Source of the DNA: Gammaproteobacteria bacterium
GTDB lineage: Bacteria > Pseudomonadota > Gammaproteobacteria > DSM-16500
Length of the DNA stretch: 50,006 nucleotides
Assembly (NCBI GenBank): GCA_013286085.1
Contig: JABDGK010000012.1
Span: 1,010 to 51,015 of the forward strand
Reading direction: 5' to 3'
The translations under genes were made by a program, and so were the position numbers. Numbering within the stretch: the first letter of the stretch is position 1; each line of letters starts with the position of its first letter. Shown piece by piece: positions 1 through 8,146 of this stretch. The notes beneath the pieces are model-generated. The model saw only the letters and a list, made by a program, of their open reading frames with translations, did no database searches and was not told the origin of the DNA.

Positions 1-578
1 ACACTTGACCCTGAAATTTCTGGATTACAATTCAATGAAAAATATACTAGCCATGCAAAATCGAAATAAAGCATTAGACATCAAACTACCGAAAGGCACC
101 CTTATTATTAGCCCACAACTCATTACCCATAAATTAGAGTTCGTGTACGGAAAAGATGTAAATGAGTTTCGCCCCGAACGCTGGTACGAAAAAGTCAAAA
201 ATGGGGAAGTAACCTTACAAAATACTGAAGCACCCGGGTTGTATCCATTTGGTTTAGGAGAGCGAAATTGCGTAGGTCGTCGTCTTGCACTACTTGAAGC
301 AGGATTGACAATCAGTATGTTATTGGAAGCACATGACTTTGAATTAGCACCGCAAGTCAGCTACCCGCCAAAGGCGAGATTGCATGGAACACTTAAACCG
401 AGTGAGCCAGTTCATTTTAAATTTTTTCCGCGAAGAATGGGGATAGTTGCTGGCGTAGCAAATAAAGATGATAAAAGTGATTCATTTACGATTAGGTAAT
501 TCTTCTTATTGTCACACTCAGACAATGGCAAGTATATTTTTCATTGAATTGTAATCCAGAAATTTCAGGGTCAAGTGT
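1..578. repeat. 48-bp perfect inverted repeats flanking a gene fragment
   Basis: Bases 1-48 are the exact reverse complement of 531-578, and pairing breaks at position 49. The arms carry the motif ACACTTGACCCTG at their outer ends and enclose about 480 bp holding the 3' part of a cytochrome P450 gene. The left arm begins at the window edge, so it may extend further upstream; the right arm continues into a 17-bp hairpin at 570-625. The arrangement looks like a small mobile or rearranged cassette. No transposase is visible, so the mechanism is unknown. Confidence 0.85.
5..499 (+). pseudogene. cytochrome P450, C-terminal fragment
   Basis: The frame encodes the last third of a cytochrome P450, a heme-thiolate monooxygenase. 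Visible motifs are the PERF-like FRPERW and the heme-binding loop FGLGERNCVG, whose Cys is the axial heme ligand, followed by the L-helix (RRLALLEAG). The I-helix oxygen-binding motif and the K-helix ExxR are absent, so about 300 residues are missing. The homology begins near residue 20. The first codons, including the TTG at position 5, are read from the 48-bp inverted repeat and do not look like P450 sequence. I read this as a truncated, non-functional remnant carried between the repeats. The frame is open to the window edge, so an upstream extension cannot be fully excluded. Confidence 0.8.
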
Positions 579-625
579 CAGCATCATACATTGGCTATAT
601 TTTTTGTTTGATGCTGACACTTGAC
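570..625. repeat. 17-bp palindromic hairpin
   Basis: Bases 570-586 (GTCAAGTGTCAGCATCA) are the exact reverse complement of 609-625, with a 22-base AT-rich loop. The left arm overlaps the end of the P450-flanking inverted repeat, and the right arm lies inside the last codons of the minus-strand gene at 595-1518. It could act as a terminator for that gene, or be the end of the element that carried in the P450 fragment. Confidence 0.7.
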
Positions 626-1518
626 TCTGCTTCTCTAAGCCTTTGCGTACTGATAATCTTTTCCACCAAACCTTGCGCCTTCTCGCGCAGCATTGGATTG
701 GAAGTCATACCAATTCCATGGTTTTGCTCAAAAGGAATCGCAACTAACAAACTTTCCTCATAAAAATCTGGCACCTTGAAACCAAAGTTTTTAGCTTGCA
801 GCAAACCCTTCAAGATGGGAGTAAAGCAGTTGGTAGTAAAAGCAGTAAAATAATCTTGTGACAGTTTGTCACAATTCTCTAACAACTCCATTGCAGCCAA
901 TTTGTCACCTGCGATTTTTATGCTGCGGCAAAGTGTATAGGTTCGCAAAATATCATCAACCACCATGTCATTAGCAAGGCCATTGCAGTTTTGTAACCAA
1001 GGCATACAGCGTTGTTTAAAGTAACCAAAAATCCCATGACGCCCTTTCTCATCTTGCAAGTAAAGAATAGCGTGTGACACATAATAGGGACCATTTTTAC
1101 TAAACCCTTTTCTATAACCAAAGGTGATGGTGATTTTATTTGCCTCTGCAACAAATTCGCGCCAAGTTTGCGACGTTAAGGGCGCTAATTTCATAGTGTG
1201 GTTTGCATGCATTTTTAAAAAGGGAGAGCCCTCATCCGGTACGGTTAATTGGCTCAAAGGTAAAATACTTTTTTCATGTTGCAATTCAGAAGCAGGAATA
1301 ACTGGAAGTTGTTTTTTTAAAATGGCATAGGCTTCTGCTTCATCACGTCTACGCTGCCACTCTGAGTTGACGAAGTCACCCACGAGAAGACTGGCTGCTG
1401 TAGTCAAGGTAATGAAATATATATTATCGGTTGTTGCACTGCACTCTATTACGCATTTTAAAGCGAATATAGCTAGCCCTAGTTTAATTTTGGAAGACTG
1501 AAAAAAACGCGAAAGCAT
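595..1518 (-). CDS. exported hypothetical protein
   Basis: Unrecognised protein of about 307 residues. I start it at the ATG at 1518 because AGGAG lies 7 bases upstream; a GTG at 1542 is in frame but has no ribosome site. The N-terminus has a basic patch and a hydrophobic stretch (KLGLAIFALKCVIECSA) that reads as a signal peptide or signal anchor. The rest is mixed alpha/beta with several cysteines. The last dozen residues (AESSVSIKQKI) are read from the repeat at 570-625, so the native C-terminus may have been replaced when that repeat arrived. Function unknown; a periplasmic or secreted location is inferred. Confidence 0.7.
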   Translation of the reverse strand: MLSRFFQSSKIKLGLAIFALKCVIECSATTDNIYFITLTTAASLLVGDFVNSEWQRRRDEAEAYAILKKQLPVIPASELQHEKSILPLSQLTVPDEGSPFLKMHANHTMKLAPLTSQTWREFVAEANKITITFGYRKGFSKNGPYYVSHAILYLQDEKGRHGIFGYFKQRCMPWLQNCNGLANDMVVDDILRTYTLCRSIKIAGDKLAAMELLENCDKLSQDYFTAFTTNCFTPILKGLLQAKNFGFKVPDFYEESLLVAIPFEQNHGIGMTSNPMLREKAQGLVEKIISTQRLREAESSVSIKQKI

Positions 1519-1606
1519 TCTCGATCTCCTAATAGTTGACACTTACATTTTCTCGTTGTACCGTGATCCGCGTAATTTGCCGTATTTCAGCCAAGTTTAT
1601 TACCGA

Positions 1607-2710
1607 TTAGTTAGCGTAATCATCATCTACCGCATACAACGTACACTGTTGGGTCGTATACGTTGCACATGCCTCTAAAGCTTTTTGTTGCGCTTCTTCT
1701 ATAGTTCGCATACCCACCCACCAGCCAAAAGTGCCATTGGGACTGATGGCGAATGCTTTATGCGGCGGGCTTTTTAAATAAGAATCAAACACGGATTGAT
1801 CTCTCTTCGCTAATTGCGAGGGAGGTGAAAGGTTAGCCTTGTCGGGCGGCGGTAATAGCGTGGGTAATAAATCTAAATTTTTATTTTTTAAAAAATCATC
1901 GACCCAGGGCATCCAAATCGGCATGCCTTCAGTGGAAAATAAAAAATGTCCCTCCGATTGAAATGTCGGCGCCAGGATAAACGTGAGATTACCGCCACTG
2001 GCCTTGAAGGCATCCACAAACTTTTGTGCAAGACTGGGAATAAAAAAATGGTCGTTTGCTGCATAAATCCATAACATAGGTACGCGTGAGGTTTTACCCA
2101 ACATACCAAATGTGGAAACTAACGCATTTTGCTGACAAACAGTATCATTGGCATTCGAACCCAATCCACCTGCAAAGCTAATGGCCGCGACCAATCCGCT
2201 GGGAGGATTATTTGCCGTCAGTGCCACAGTAGCAATCCCACCTGCCGACATACCGATAGCTACCATATGGTTTATATCAAACTGGGCTAACGTTCCTAAA
2301 TAATCAATAGCCGTATGTAAGTCTACACTCGCTGTTAAAACAGCACGCATATAATCAGTTTTATCACAAGGCCCTTCTGATTCCCCCCAATTGCCGCCGG
2401 AATTTCCATGCCCGCGCCGCATGACAATAGCCACCGCAAAACCTCGACGCGCTAATTCGATAGCGATAGGTAAAAATTGCGAAGGCGTCATCTCTCTGCG
2501 CGCCTCTGCGTTGCGCACCGTCCCATGGCTAATTAAGGCAAGTGGATGCTTCCCTGGCAAATTGGGCCATACCAACACTGTTTCCAAACCTTGAGGTCCT
2601 GCGTCTTGCATGGGAATAATAATATTTTGTTGGAGAATACTCTGGGCGTCACTTGCCGAATGAGCAAAAATCAAAACCAGCATCAGCAGTATTTGAAGAT
2701 TTCTTTGCAT
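1607..2710 (-). CDS. secreted alpha/beta hydrolase with C-terminal DUF4189-like domain
   Basis: A 367-residue protein with a signal peptide (residues 1-22, ending SASDAQ). Residues 30-280 form an alpha/beta hydrolase of the dienelactone-hydrolase/prolyl-oligopeptidase type. The nucleophile elbow is GMSAGG (Ser155), with candidate acid Asp220 (YAAND) and His255 (SEGH). The RRGHGNSGG segment near 98-106 is typical of the family. A linker rich in Pro and Ser leads to a C-terminal domain (about 312-367) with the pattern AFAISPNG, AQQKALEAC and a second Cys before LYAVDD. This resembles the two-cysteine DUF4189 domain. The substrate is unknown; esterase or peptidase action in the periplasm or outside the cell is inferred. 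AAGGA precedes the ATG. Confidence 0.85.
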   Translation of the reverse strand: MQRNLQILLMLVLIFAHSASDAQSILQQNIIIPMQDAGPQGLETVLVWPNLPGKHPLALISHGTVRNAEARREMTPSQFLPIAIELARRGFAVAIVMRRGHGNSGGNWGESEGPCDKTDYMRAVLTASVDLHTAIDYLGTLAQFDINHMVAIGMSAGGIATVALTANNPPSGLVAAISFAGGLGSNANDTVCQQNALVSTFGMLGKTSRVPMLWIYAANDHFFIPSLAQKFVDAFKASGGNLTFILAPTFQSEGHFLFSTEGMPIWMPWVDDFLKNKNLDLLPTLLPPPDKANLSPPSQLAKRDQSVFDSYLKSPPHKAFAISPNGTFGWWVGMRTIEEAQQKALEACATYTTQQCTLYAVDDDYAN

Positions 2711-2854
2711 GCCAAATCCTTAAAACAAGGATAGAAGTTCCATTATGTCTGTTAAAAACAGAAAAATACAGGGCAAAATTTGTATTATCACCAGATCCTA
2801 TATTGTTTATTTTTCCATTAAAAACAACAAAGTAAGAACTAATTGTTGTACTTC

Positions 2855-2884
2855 TTGTGTTTGAGTTAGTGTATTTTATATACA
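2855..2884 (+). promoter_or_regulatory. possible sigma-70 promoter
   Basis: TTGTGT (2855-2860) and TATACA (2879-2884) are 18 bases apart in an AT-rich intergenic stretch, 61 bases ahead of the ATG at 2946. This is a consensus match only. Confidence 0.35.
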
Positions 2885-2945
2885 ATTCATGGATTATTGA
2901 TTATAATGCTACACATTAACTTTTGCTAACTTAGGGTAGATAACA

Positions 2946-3590
2946 ATGCTTACCTCCAACCGCATTCTTGCAACACAACATTCAACTACATTGATTCAGG
3001 GTAAATTAGAACAAAAGGGATCAGCGACAGCACACACAAAAACAAATGACTTTAGCGAATATGACCAAGAAGTCAGTACAATCAATGCGAAAGCAAGAGC
3101 TGAAGCGAATGCCGACTATGACCAAGAAGTCAGTGCGGTCAATGCCAAAGCAGCCTTGGCCGTCACAACAAAAATAGCCACCATGTCTCCAGATATTGTT
3201 TACTCCTCGTTATCAGTTTCTCCTACGGAACACCCGCAATCACCGCTAGGCAAACCGCTACAACATGTTGCACATCGCTATGCAGATAAGCAGCTTAAAT
3301 CCTACGAAAAAAGTCACAAAAACTTGCTGACTACCCTAGCCAAAATAGAACGTATGCGCCCGGATGCTGAATTAGACTTAGCCGCAAAAATTGCGAATGC
3401 AAAAAAATTAAGTCGCCACTTTCGGGTGTTGCAGCAACGCGCAGAAGAAATCATCGCAGCCCTTCCTCGCGCAGGCAAACCAGCTCAGCAACGAGTTGCA
3501 TGGCTAGTGAAAGCGGAAAAACATAAAATGGATCACCAACATTATGAAAATACACTCGTTGCGCTAAAGGGAACATCGATGCGGCCTTAG
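2946..3590 (+). CDS. hypothetical helical protein with a 19-residue tandem repeat
   Basis: Unrecognised 214-residue protein. Residues 39-57 and 58-76 are a near-exact tandem repeat starting YDQEVS and rich in Ala, Asn and Lys; at DNA level this is two 57-bp units at 3060-3116 and 3117-3173. The C-terminal half (about 105-205) is strongly helical and charged, suggesting a coiled coil (KSLEKSHK-type heptads, AKIERMRPDAE, LQQRAEEII). No signal peptide or membrane segment is seen. The composition and lack of recognised relatives fit a cytosolic or translocated protein; effector status is only inferred from the neighbourhood. Confidence 0.7.
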   Translation: MLTSNRILATQHSTTLIQGKLEQKGSATAHTKTNDFSEYDQEVSTINAKARAEANADYDQEVSAVNAKAALAVTTKIATMSPDIVYSSLSVSPTEHPQSPLGKPLQHVAHRYADKQLKSYEKSHKNLLTTLAKIERMRPDAELDLAAKIANAKKLSRHFRVLQQRAEEIIAALPRAGKPAQQRVAWLVKAEKHKMDHQHYENTLVALKGTSMRP

Positions 3591-3693
3591 AGTATAGCGG
3601 CGAACGACGCTCCTTGAGCGGATTCGTCGACTTATTGCCAATATATGTTAACATTCCGCAAAATTTCGATCTTTATTAATCTATAGGAATCTC

Positions 3694-3978
3694 ATGAGCA
3701 CAAAACTTTATATTGCATCTCTTCCTTTCAGCGTTGGCAATGAGGAATTGGAAAAAATTTTTAGCGCTATTGGCACTGTCACTTCCGCGAAAATAATCAC
3801 GGATTCTACTACTGGCAAAGGCAAAGGATTTGGATTTGTGGAAATGGCAACCGAAGAAGACGCGGCGACAGCTATCACGCAACTGAATGGATCATCTTAC
3901 AGCGGTCGTAAAATTCTTGTCTCTGAGGCTAACAGTGAAATACGAAATAAAAAAGAAACTCCAACTCAGGAAGAATAA
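3694..3978 (+). CDS. RNA-binding protein with single RRM domain
   Basis: A 94-residue protein made almost entirely of one RNA recognition motif. RNP2 is LYIASL near the N-terminus and RNP1 is KGKGFGFVEM near residues 44-53; both carry the aromatic residues that stack on RNA bases. A short acidic/polar tail follows. Small single-RRM proteins of this kind are found in many bacteria and are thought to bind single-stranded RNA in the cytoplasm, sometimes in cold adaptation. AGGA lies just ahead of the ATG. The next gene starts 4 bases after this stop, so the two are probably co-transcribed. Confidence 0.92.
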   Translation: MSTKLYIASLPFSVGNEELEKIFSAIGTVTSAKIITDSTTGKGKGFGFVEMATEEDAATAITQLNGSSYSGRKILVSEANSEIRNKKETPTQEE

Positions 3979-3982
3979 CGAT

Positions 3983-4285
3983 ATGTTTGTTATTGTGTAT
4001 GAATTTACGGTAAAAAAAACGCATCTTGACTCTTTTCCTCCACTATGGAACAAGTTGACTTTGTTGGTAAAAGAATTAAGCGCAAGCAGAGGAGCCAGGT
4101 TACATCAAGCCTCCGCTTGCTCTTGGATTGGATATGCCGAATGGCCAACGAGGGATTCTTGGGAGAATAGCAATCTTAATCAAGAAGCAGTTTCACAATT
4201 AAGAAAACAACTTTCGGATAGTTGTGATGATATTCAAATTGTTTATCAATTGGATGTGATGGATGACTTACTAACAGGCGGGTAG
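3983..4285 (+). CDS. ABM-like (antibiotic biosynthesis monooxygenase fold) protein
   Basis: A 100-residue protein starting at the ATG at 3983, which is preceded by AGGAAG inside the end of the RRM gene. An upstream in-frame ATG at 3887 lies within that gene and is unlikely. The pattern FVIVYEFTVK, then ARLHQAS, then WIGYAEWPTRDSWE matches small dimeric alpha/beta-barrel proteins of the ABM superfamily, in which a ferredoxin-like fold dimerises around a small-molecule pocket. Members range from quinol oxygenases to heme-degrading enzymes, so the reaction cannot be named. It sits between the RRM gene and a tightly spaced duplicated-domain gene, probably in one transcript. Confidence 0.7.
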   Translation: MFVIVYEFTVKKTHLDSFPPLWNKLTLLVKELSASRGARLHQASACSWIGYAEWPTRDSWENSNLNQEAVSQLRKQLSDSCDDIQIVYQLDVMDDLLTGG

Positions 4286-4291
4286 TTTCGT

Positions 4292-5278
4292 ATGTTTTTC
4301 AGGTCCACCGTCGATCAAGCGATCACGATTTTTATTCCTATTCGAAGCGCAGCCTTTCAGCTACAGATTCTTACATCCACTGATGCAACCATACTGGCCC
4401 CCTACTTCCAAGAAGCTGCCGAATGGTTAAGCCGCCTATCTACTTATACTGCAATAGGTGCATATCGATCCTGCGAGGATGCATGGACTGTTTCAGCAGA
4501 ACGTAGCGCTAATCGTGATTATATCGCTGAAATCACCGTGCCACGCAATGCGATTGATTCTGGCACCCATCTATTATTAAAACAAAATACAAAAATTACG
4601 CCCATGCACATTAAAAAATTATATCCAAATATTGTGATTGCTCGGTTTGACCCGCAATTTCAACAAGCAATCCTTCACGCACAAAGAAATGGTATAAGCA
4701 ATCTTGCAGATTCTACCACCTGGAGTCCCCAGCCTAGTCAGTTTGCTTTATCTGATATGATTAGTGAAAAACCTGATTCTCCTGCAATCAATTTATCTAA
4801 ACCGGCAGATGCTACTCAGGAAAAAAATCCAGATAGCCAACAACAATCCAATGAAAAGAAAACATATTATCTCTATGCCCGCAGCCAACCGTTTGACATA
4901 GCAAAATACATGCATGCATGTTGTTTAGATGATTCATATCTGAATGATGCTATTGAATATATGAACACATTATCTAAACTGACAATGCAACCCATTTTCG
5001 AATCTTACCAAGCTGCTATCAATGCGAATTTAACGCTACAGGGTAATCAAGATTGCCTAGTTGAAATCGAATTACCCATTTCTGCTGTTAACAAATTGGG
5101 TGAATTTTTTATGTTAAAACAACATATACAAATTGAAGCGCAAGCTATTGCAAAAATTTATCCCGTGATTTTTATTACCAGTTATGAGGAAAAATACAGA
5201 AAAGTATTAATGCACCTACAAAGAGCGGGCATGGAAAATTCTTTACGAGATCGACGAGTCAACAAGCCTGGGATGTAG
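4292..5278 (+). CDS. hypothetical protein with two related halves
   Basis: Unrecognised 328-residue protein. Two segments, about residues 43-139 and 218-316, are diverged copies of one domain. They align through LLLKQNTKI / FMLKQHIQI, KLYPNIVIARF / KIYPVIFITSY and ILHAQRNGI / LMHLQRAGM. A polar linker rich in Ser, Asp, Gln and Lys (about 140-190) joins them. There is no signal peptide and no catalytic motif that I recognise. The start is 6 bases after the preceding stop and has only a weak ribosome site, consistent with translational coupling. The domain is possibly a lineage-specific protein-interaction unit; function unknown. Confidence 0.75.
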   Translation: MFFRSTVDQAITIFIPIRSAAFQLQILTSTDATILAPYFQEAAEWLSRLSTYTAIGAYRSCEDAWTVSAERSANRDYIAEITVPRNAIDSGTHLLLKQNTKITPMHIKKLYPNIVIARFDPQFQQAILHAQRNGISNLADSTTWSPQPSQFALSDMISEKPDSPAINLSKPADATQEKNPDSQQQSNEKKTYYLYARSQPFDIAKYMHACCLDDSYLNDAIEYMNTLSKLTMQPIFESYQAAINANLTLQGNQDCLVEIELPISAVNKLGEFFMLKQHIQIEAQAIAKIYPVIFITSYEEKYRKVLMHLQRAGMENSLRDRRVNKPGM

Positions 5279-5307
5279 GGTTTACAAAAATCCTCGGCCC
5301 AGGCTTG
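5263..5307. terminator. hairpin between convergent genes
   Basis: CAAGCCTGGG (5263-5272) pairs exactly with CCCAGGCTTG (5298-5307) across a 25-base loop. It spans the stop codon of the plus-strand gene ending at 5278 and lies just past the stop of the minus-strand gene at 5311. No run of T follows, so it is a weak or Rho-assisted terminator at best. Confidence 0.5.
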
Positions 5308-5310
5308 ACG

Positions 5311-5703
5311 TTATGGTTTATTAATTGTTGGGGATGAAACATGTGATCTTGGGTTCACCAATTCCTGAAGTGCCGAAAGTTCTCCTGTAACTTGCGTATT
5401 AAAATTAAATAGCTGATAGCCGTTAAAATTAAGTTTGCCGGCCTTTTCTAACGTTAAAATAGCCTCTTTATATTTATCATATTGTTCCATAAAAGAATTT
5501 GAAATTTGCAGAACAACCTCTAACGAAAGACCACTTTTCGCTTTCTGTAGTTTCTGAATTGTTTTACCAATCTCATCCTGTGCGGATAAATAGGGTTGCA
5601 GATCACCTTGTCCTTGCGTTACTTGAATATATAGTTTGTTACGTACGCCAGCTTGTACTGAATACAGTATTTGCAACCATTCTGCGGGAGTCTTTGATGG
5701 CAT
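5311..5703 (-). CDS. small helical hypothetical protein
   Basis: Unrecognised 130-residue protein with a good ribosome site (GAGGAG ahead of the ATG). It reads as an all-helical cytosolic protein: amphipathic stretches around EIGKTIQKLQKAKSG and EQYDKYKEAILTLEKAG, with no cysteines, signal or membrane segments, and a polar Ser/Pro/Asn tail. It converges on the preceding duplicated-domain gene and stands alone on its strand. Function unknown. Confidence 0.65.
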   Translation of the reverse strand: MPSKTPAEWLQILYSVQAGVRNKLYIQVTQGQGDLQPYLSAQDEIGKTIQKLQKAKSGLSLEVVLQISNSFMEQYDKYKEAILTLEKAGKLNFNGYQLFNFNTQVTGELSALQELVNPRSHVSSPTINKP

Positions 5704-5892
5704 GGGTTATCTCCTCTGGGCACCTACCTATATGCGTATTATATCTTTATTTGCGAGCAGATAGTTAAATTACCTTTATCCGCCCAAGGATGACTGACAA
5801 AAAACTCTAAATTATTCAATGACATCTCTCTTAATTTACAAATATCTGCTATACTATTTAAATAAGCGAACAATCTAATTGTTGAGAAGCCT

Positions 5893-7185
5893 ATGGCAAA
5901 TCCACGCGATATTAACAGCTATAAAACAGTCGCAGACATTGAAGAACGTCTGGCGGAGCTTGAAGATGCGCTTTTTGCTAAACAGCAAGAGTTATCAAGA
6001 ATTGCGTTTGGCTACGAAATGGGTACATCCACGCTTGCTCAAGAGCATCGTGCTAAAGCCGAGAAGGATGCCTTATCCAAGGAATACGAGGCACTGAAAA
6101 TAAAATTAGAGAGCCCTAACGCTATCTTGTATTTACAGCAGCAAGCTATGATTGATCAGCAACTCAAACGCATCTTGGCAAAAGAATTCGAAGAATTGCA
6201 TCAACTTGCAGATAAATACTTTAACCGTTTAAAAGATAAGACAATAAAAATTTTAGAAACAATACCAGAGAGATTGCTAAACGCGCTTGTTCCTATCACG
6301 AGCGCCGGCAGTTCAGATGCTACACGGGTAATTGAAATTGCACGAGGAAAAAACATATATCGCATTGATTTTGCAAACTTACACCAATCCGCAGATTTAA
6401 ATAAAACAAATCACCGAACGCTGATTCATAAATTACATCCTATGATCAAACTGTTATGCGCACTCGAAAACAACGCGCTAAACAGTCAAGATAAAATAGA
6501 AGTGATTGAAGCAATACTCAGCGATCAATCAGCAAGAGAAGATGTCAGCAAACCACGTACAGAAGGAAAAAAACCCGAGGAAACTGCCGGCGGAAAGTTT
6601 TTAAAAAAATCTGACAAGATCTTTGAAAAATGCAAAGAAAAAATACTTCTTTTATTACCCCCGCAAAACTTAGAAGAGCTAAATGAAACAGTAGCTGCAG
6701 AAATCAGTACGCTCTGTAATAATTTCTTAAGCCATCTGAAACCAAAATTGCTAAAAGCATTAACAAAATTACCCAAACCCACATTACAAAGCCTAATGGA
6801 AAGAGGAAAAGCTAATTCAGATACGCTTGAGCTTACCATTACAGTTTCAGAAGGTAATCGATCTATTCAATATCCAATTAAATATGCCTCTTTGACTAAG
6901 CATGATTTTCCAGAGAAATATCATTATTTAATTGAGAAACTAGCAAACGTGTTAACAATCCAATCTGGAAACATTCATACTATCTTTAACATTGATAACA
7001 AGGCTGTTCGAGATATACTAGTTACACATGCCAAAAGTTCCACACGAATGTTCGTTCACACCGAATCAGATGATTTTTTAAAGAGATTAGATAAGATTAA
7101 AGACTATTACATAAGAATGTCGGCTCAGTTTGGTCAGCTTGCACTTACTCCCTCGTCCAGTTCTGGACCTAAGCCAATCAAATAA
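5893..7185 (+). CDS. coiled-coil hypothetical protein
   Basis: Unrecognised 430-residue protein. The N-terminal 100 residues are a strong coiled coil (DIEERLAELEDALFAKQQEL, AEKDALSKEYEALKIKLE). The middle holds two similar-looking blocks around LLNALVPITSAG...IEIARGKNIYRIDFANL and LLKALTKLPKPT...LTITVSEGNRSIQYPIKYA. Both follow the order long helix, hinge, beta strands and 'HxxxxKLxxxL' helix, suggesting an ancient internal duplication. The linker near 215-245 is charged (KPRTEGKKPEETAGG). It is soluble, with no signal peptide and a low-complexity Ser/Pro tail. This is effector-like in style, but there is no direct evidence of export. Confidence 0.7.
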   Translation: MANPRDINSYKTVADIEERLAELEDALFAKQQELSRIAFGYEMGTSTLAQEHRAKAEKDALSKEYEALKIKLESPNAILYLQQQAMIDQQLKRILAKEFEELHQLADKYFNRLKDKTIKILETIPERLLNALVPITSAGSSDATRVIEIARGKNIYRIDFANLHQSADLNKTNHRTLIHKLHPMIKLLCALENNALNSQDKIEVIEAILSDQSAREDVSKPRTEGKKPEETAGGKFLKKSDKIFEKCKEKILLLLPPQNLEELNETVAAEISTLCNNFLSHLKPKLLKALTKLPKPTLQSLMERGKANSDTLELTITVSEGNRSIQYPIKYASLTKHDFPEKYHYLIEKLANVLTIQSGNIHTIFNIDNKAVRDILVTHAKSSTRMFVHTESDDFLKRLDKIKDYYIRMSAQFGQLALTPSSSSGPKPIK

Positions 7186-7299
7186 CAAGCAAGTAGGTAA
7201 AACGGCTGCAAGCCTGCTAAAATTTAATTGCTAAAATAGATGAAATAGATAATGCTAATACTTCTAAATTTCCCTAGATAACATATTGAGAATCAACTT

Positions 7300-8082
7300 A
7301 TGCCTGAATTTATTTATCAACTTGCTAGCATTCCATTATTTGCATTTCTGATGGCTATATTACTATCCATTTCATTAATTTCTGTGGCAACTGTTCGAAG
7401 ATATATACCATTAGATTTTCGATACGAAGAAAATACAGCTATTGTGAGCTGTAGCGCTTTGCTAGGTATAATTTACGCCGTTCTTATTGGTTTTATCATA
7501 CTATATCAGTTTGGTTCTTTTGATAAAGCAGAAAAAGCAGAAAACACCGAAGGCACTATGCTGCATAGTATCTATCATAATGCTGCATTATTACCAGCAC
7601 CTCATAATTCTAATCTTCAATCATTAGTGAAAACATACACGAATAATACGCTTGATAATGAATGGCCCGCCTTAAATGTTGGCCAAAAAATCAGTCCTAA
7701 AGGAAAGAATCTTATTGAAGATATGATAAAGGAAATACAATCAATAAATTTTGCGAGTTTAAATGGTAACACCATTAATTTATTAAATGATATTCAGCAG
7801 GAAATCAGCCAACTTTTCAAAACGCATCATCAACGAACCGCCGTCGTCTATACCACGTTGAACGGCCATGTGTGGTTTGTATTACTACTAGGAACAATTT
7901 TTACATTGGGAATTAATTTTTTCCTTGGCATGGAATTTCGTTTACATATTTTTTGTATTTCATTAATTGCAACAGTGATGGCGATGCTCATTTATCTGAT
8001 CGTCGGTTTGGACAGACCATATCAAGGTGACTTTGCAGTACATCCAGATACGATTGCCGCGATTTTAGAAGAAAAGGTTTAG
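7300..8082 (+). CDS. DUF4239 family membrane protein
   Basis: A 260-residue integral membrane protein with two transmembrane helices near the N-terminus (about 10-30 and 50-70), a soluble middle of about 110 residues and two more helices near the C-terminus (about 190-210 and 215-235). This 2+2 topology, with the E-x-A-E-N-T-E motif after the second helix and a final DRPYQGDFAV-type motif, matches the DUF4239 family, which has a bestrophin-like layout. Ion-channel activity has been suggested for the fold but is not shown here. A second member lies at 11379-12182 on the other strand. The gene is followed 64 bases later by an MFS transporter. Confidence 0.82.
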   Translation: MPEFIYQLASIPLFAFLMAILLSISLISVATVRRYIPLDFRYEENTAIVSCSALLGIIYAVLIGFIILYQFGSFDKAEKAENTEGTMLHSIYHNAALLPAPHNSNLQSLVKTYTNNTLDNEWPALNVGQKISPKGKNLIEDMIKEIQSINFASLNGNTINLLNDIQQEISQLFKTHHQRTAVVYTTLNGHVWFVLLLGTIFTLGINFFLGMEFRLHIFCISLIATVMAMLIYLIVGLDRPYQGDFAVHPDTIAAILEEKV

Positions 8083-8146
8083 GATCAAATACCACTTTAT
8101 GATTTTACACAAATCTAAAGTGCACTTATAGCGGACTCTCTTTTAT

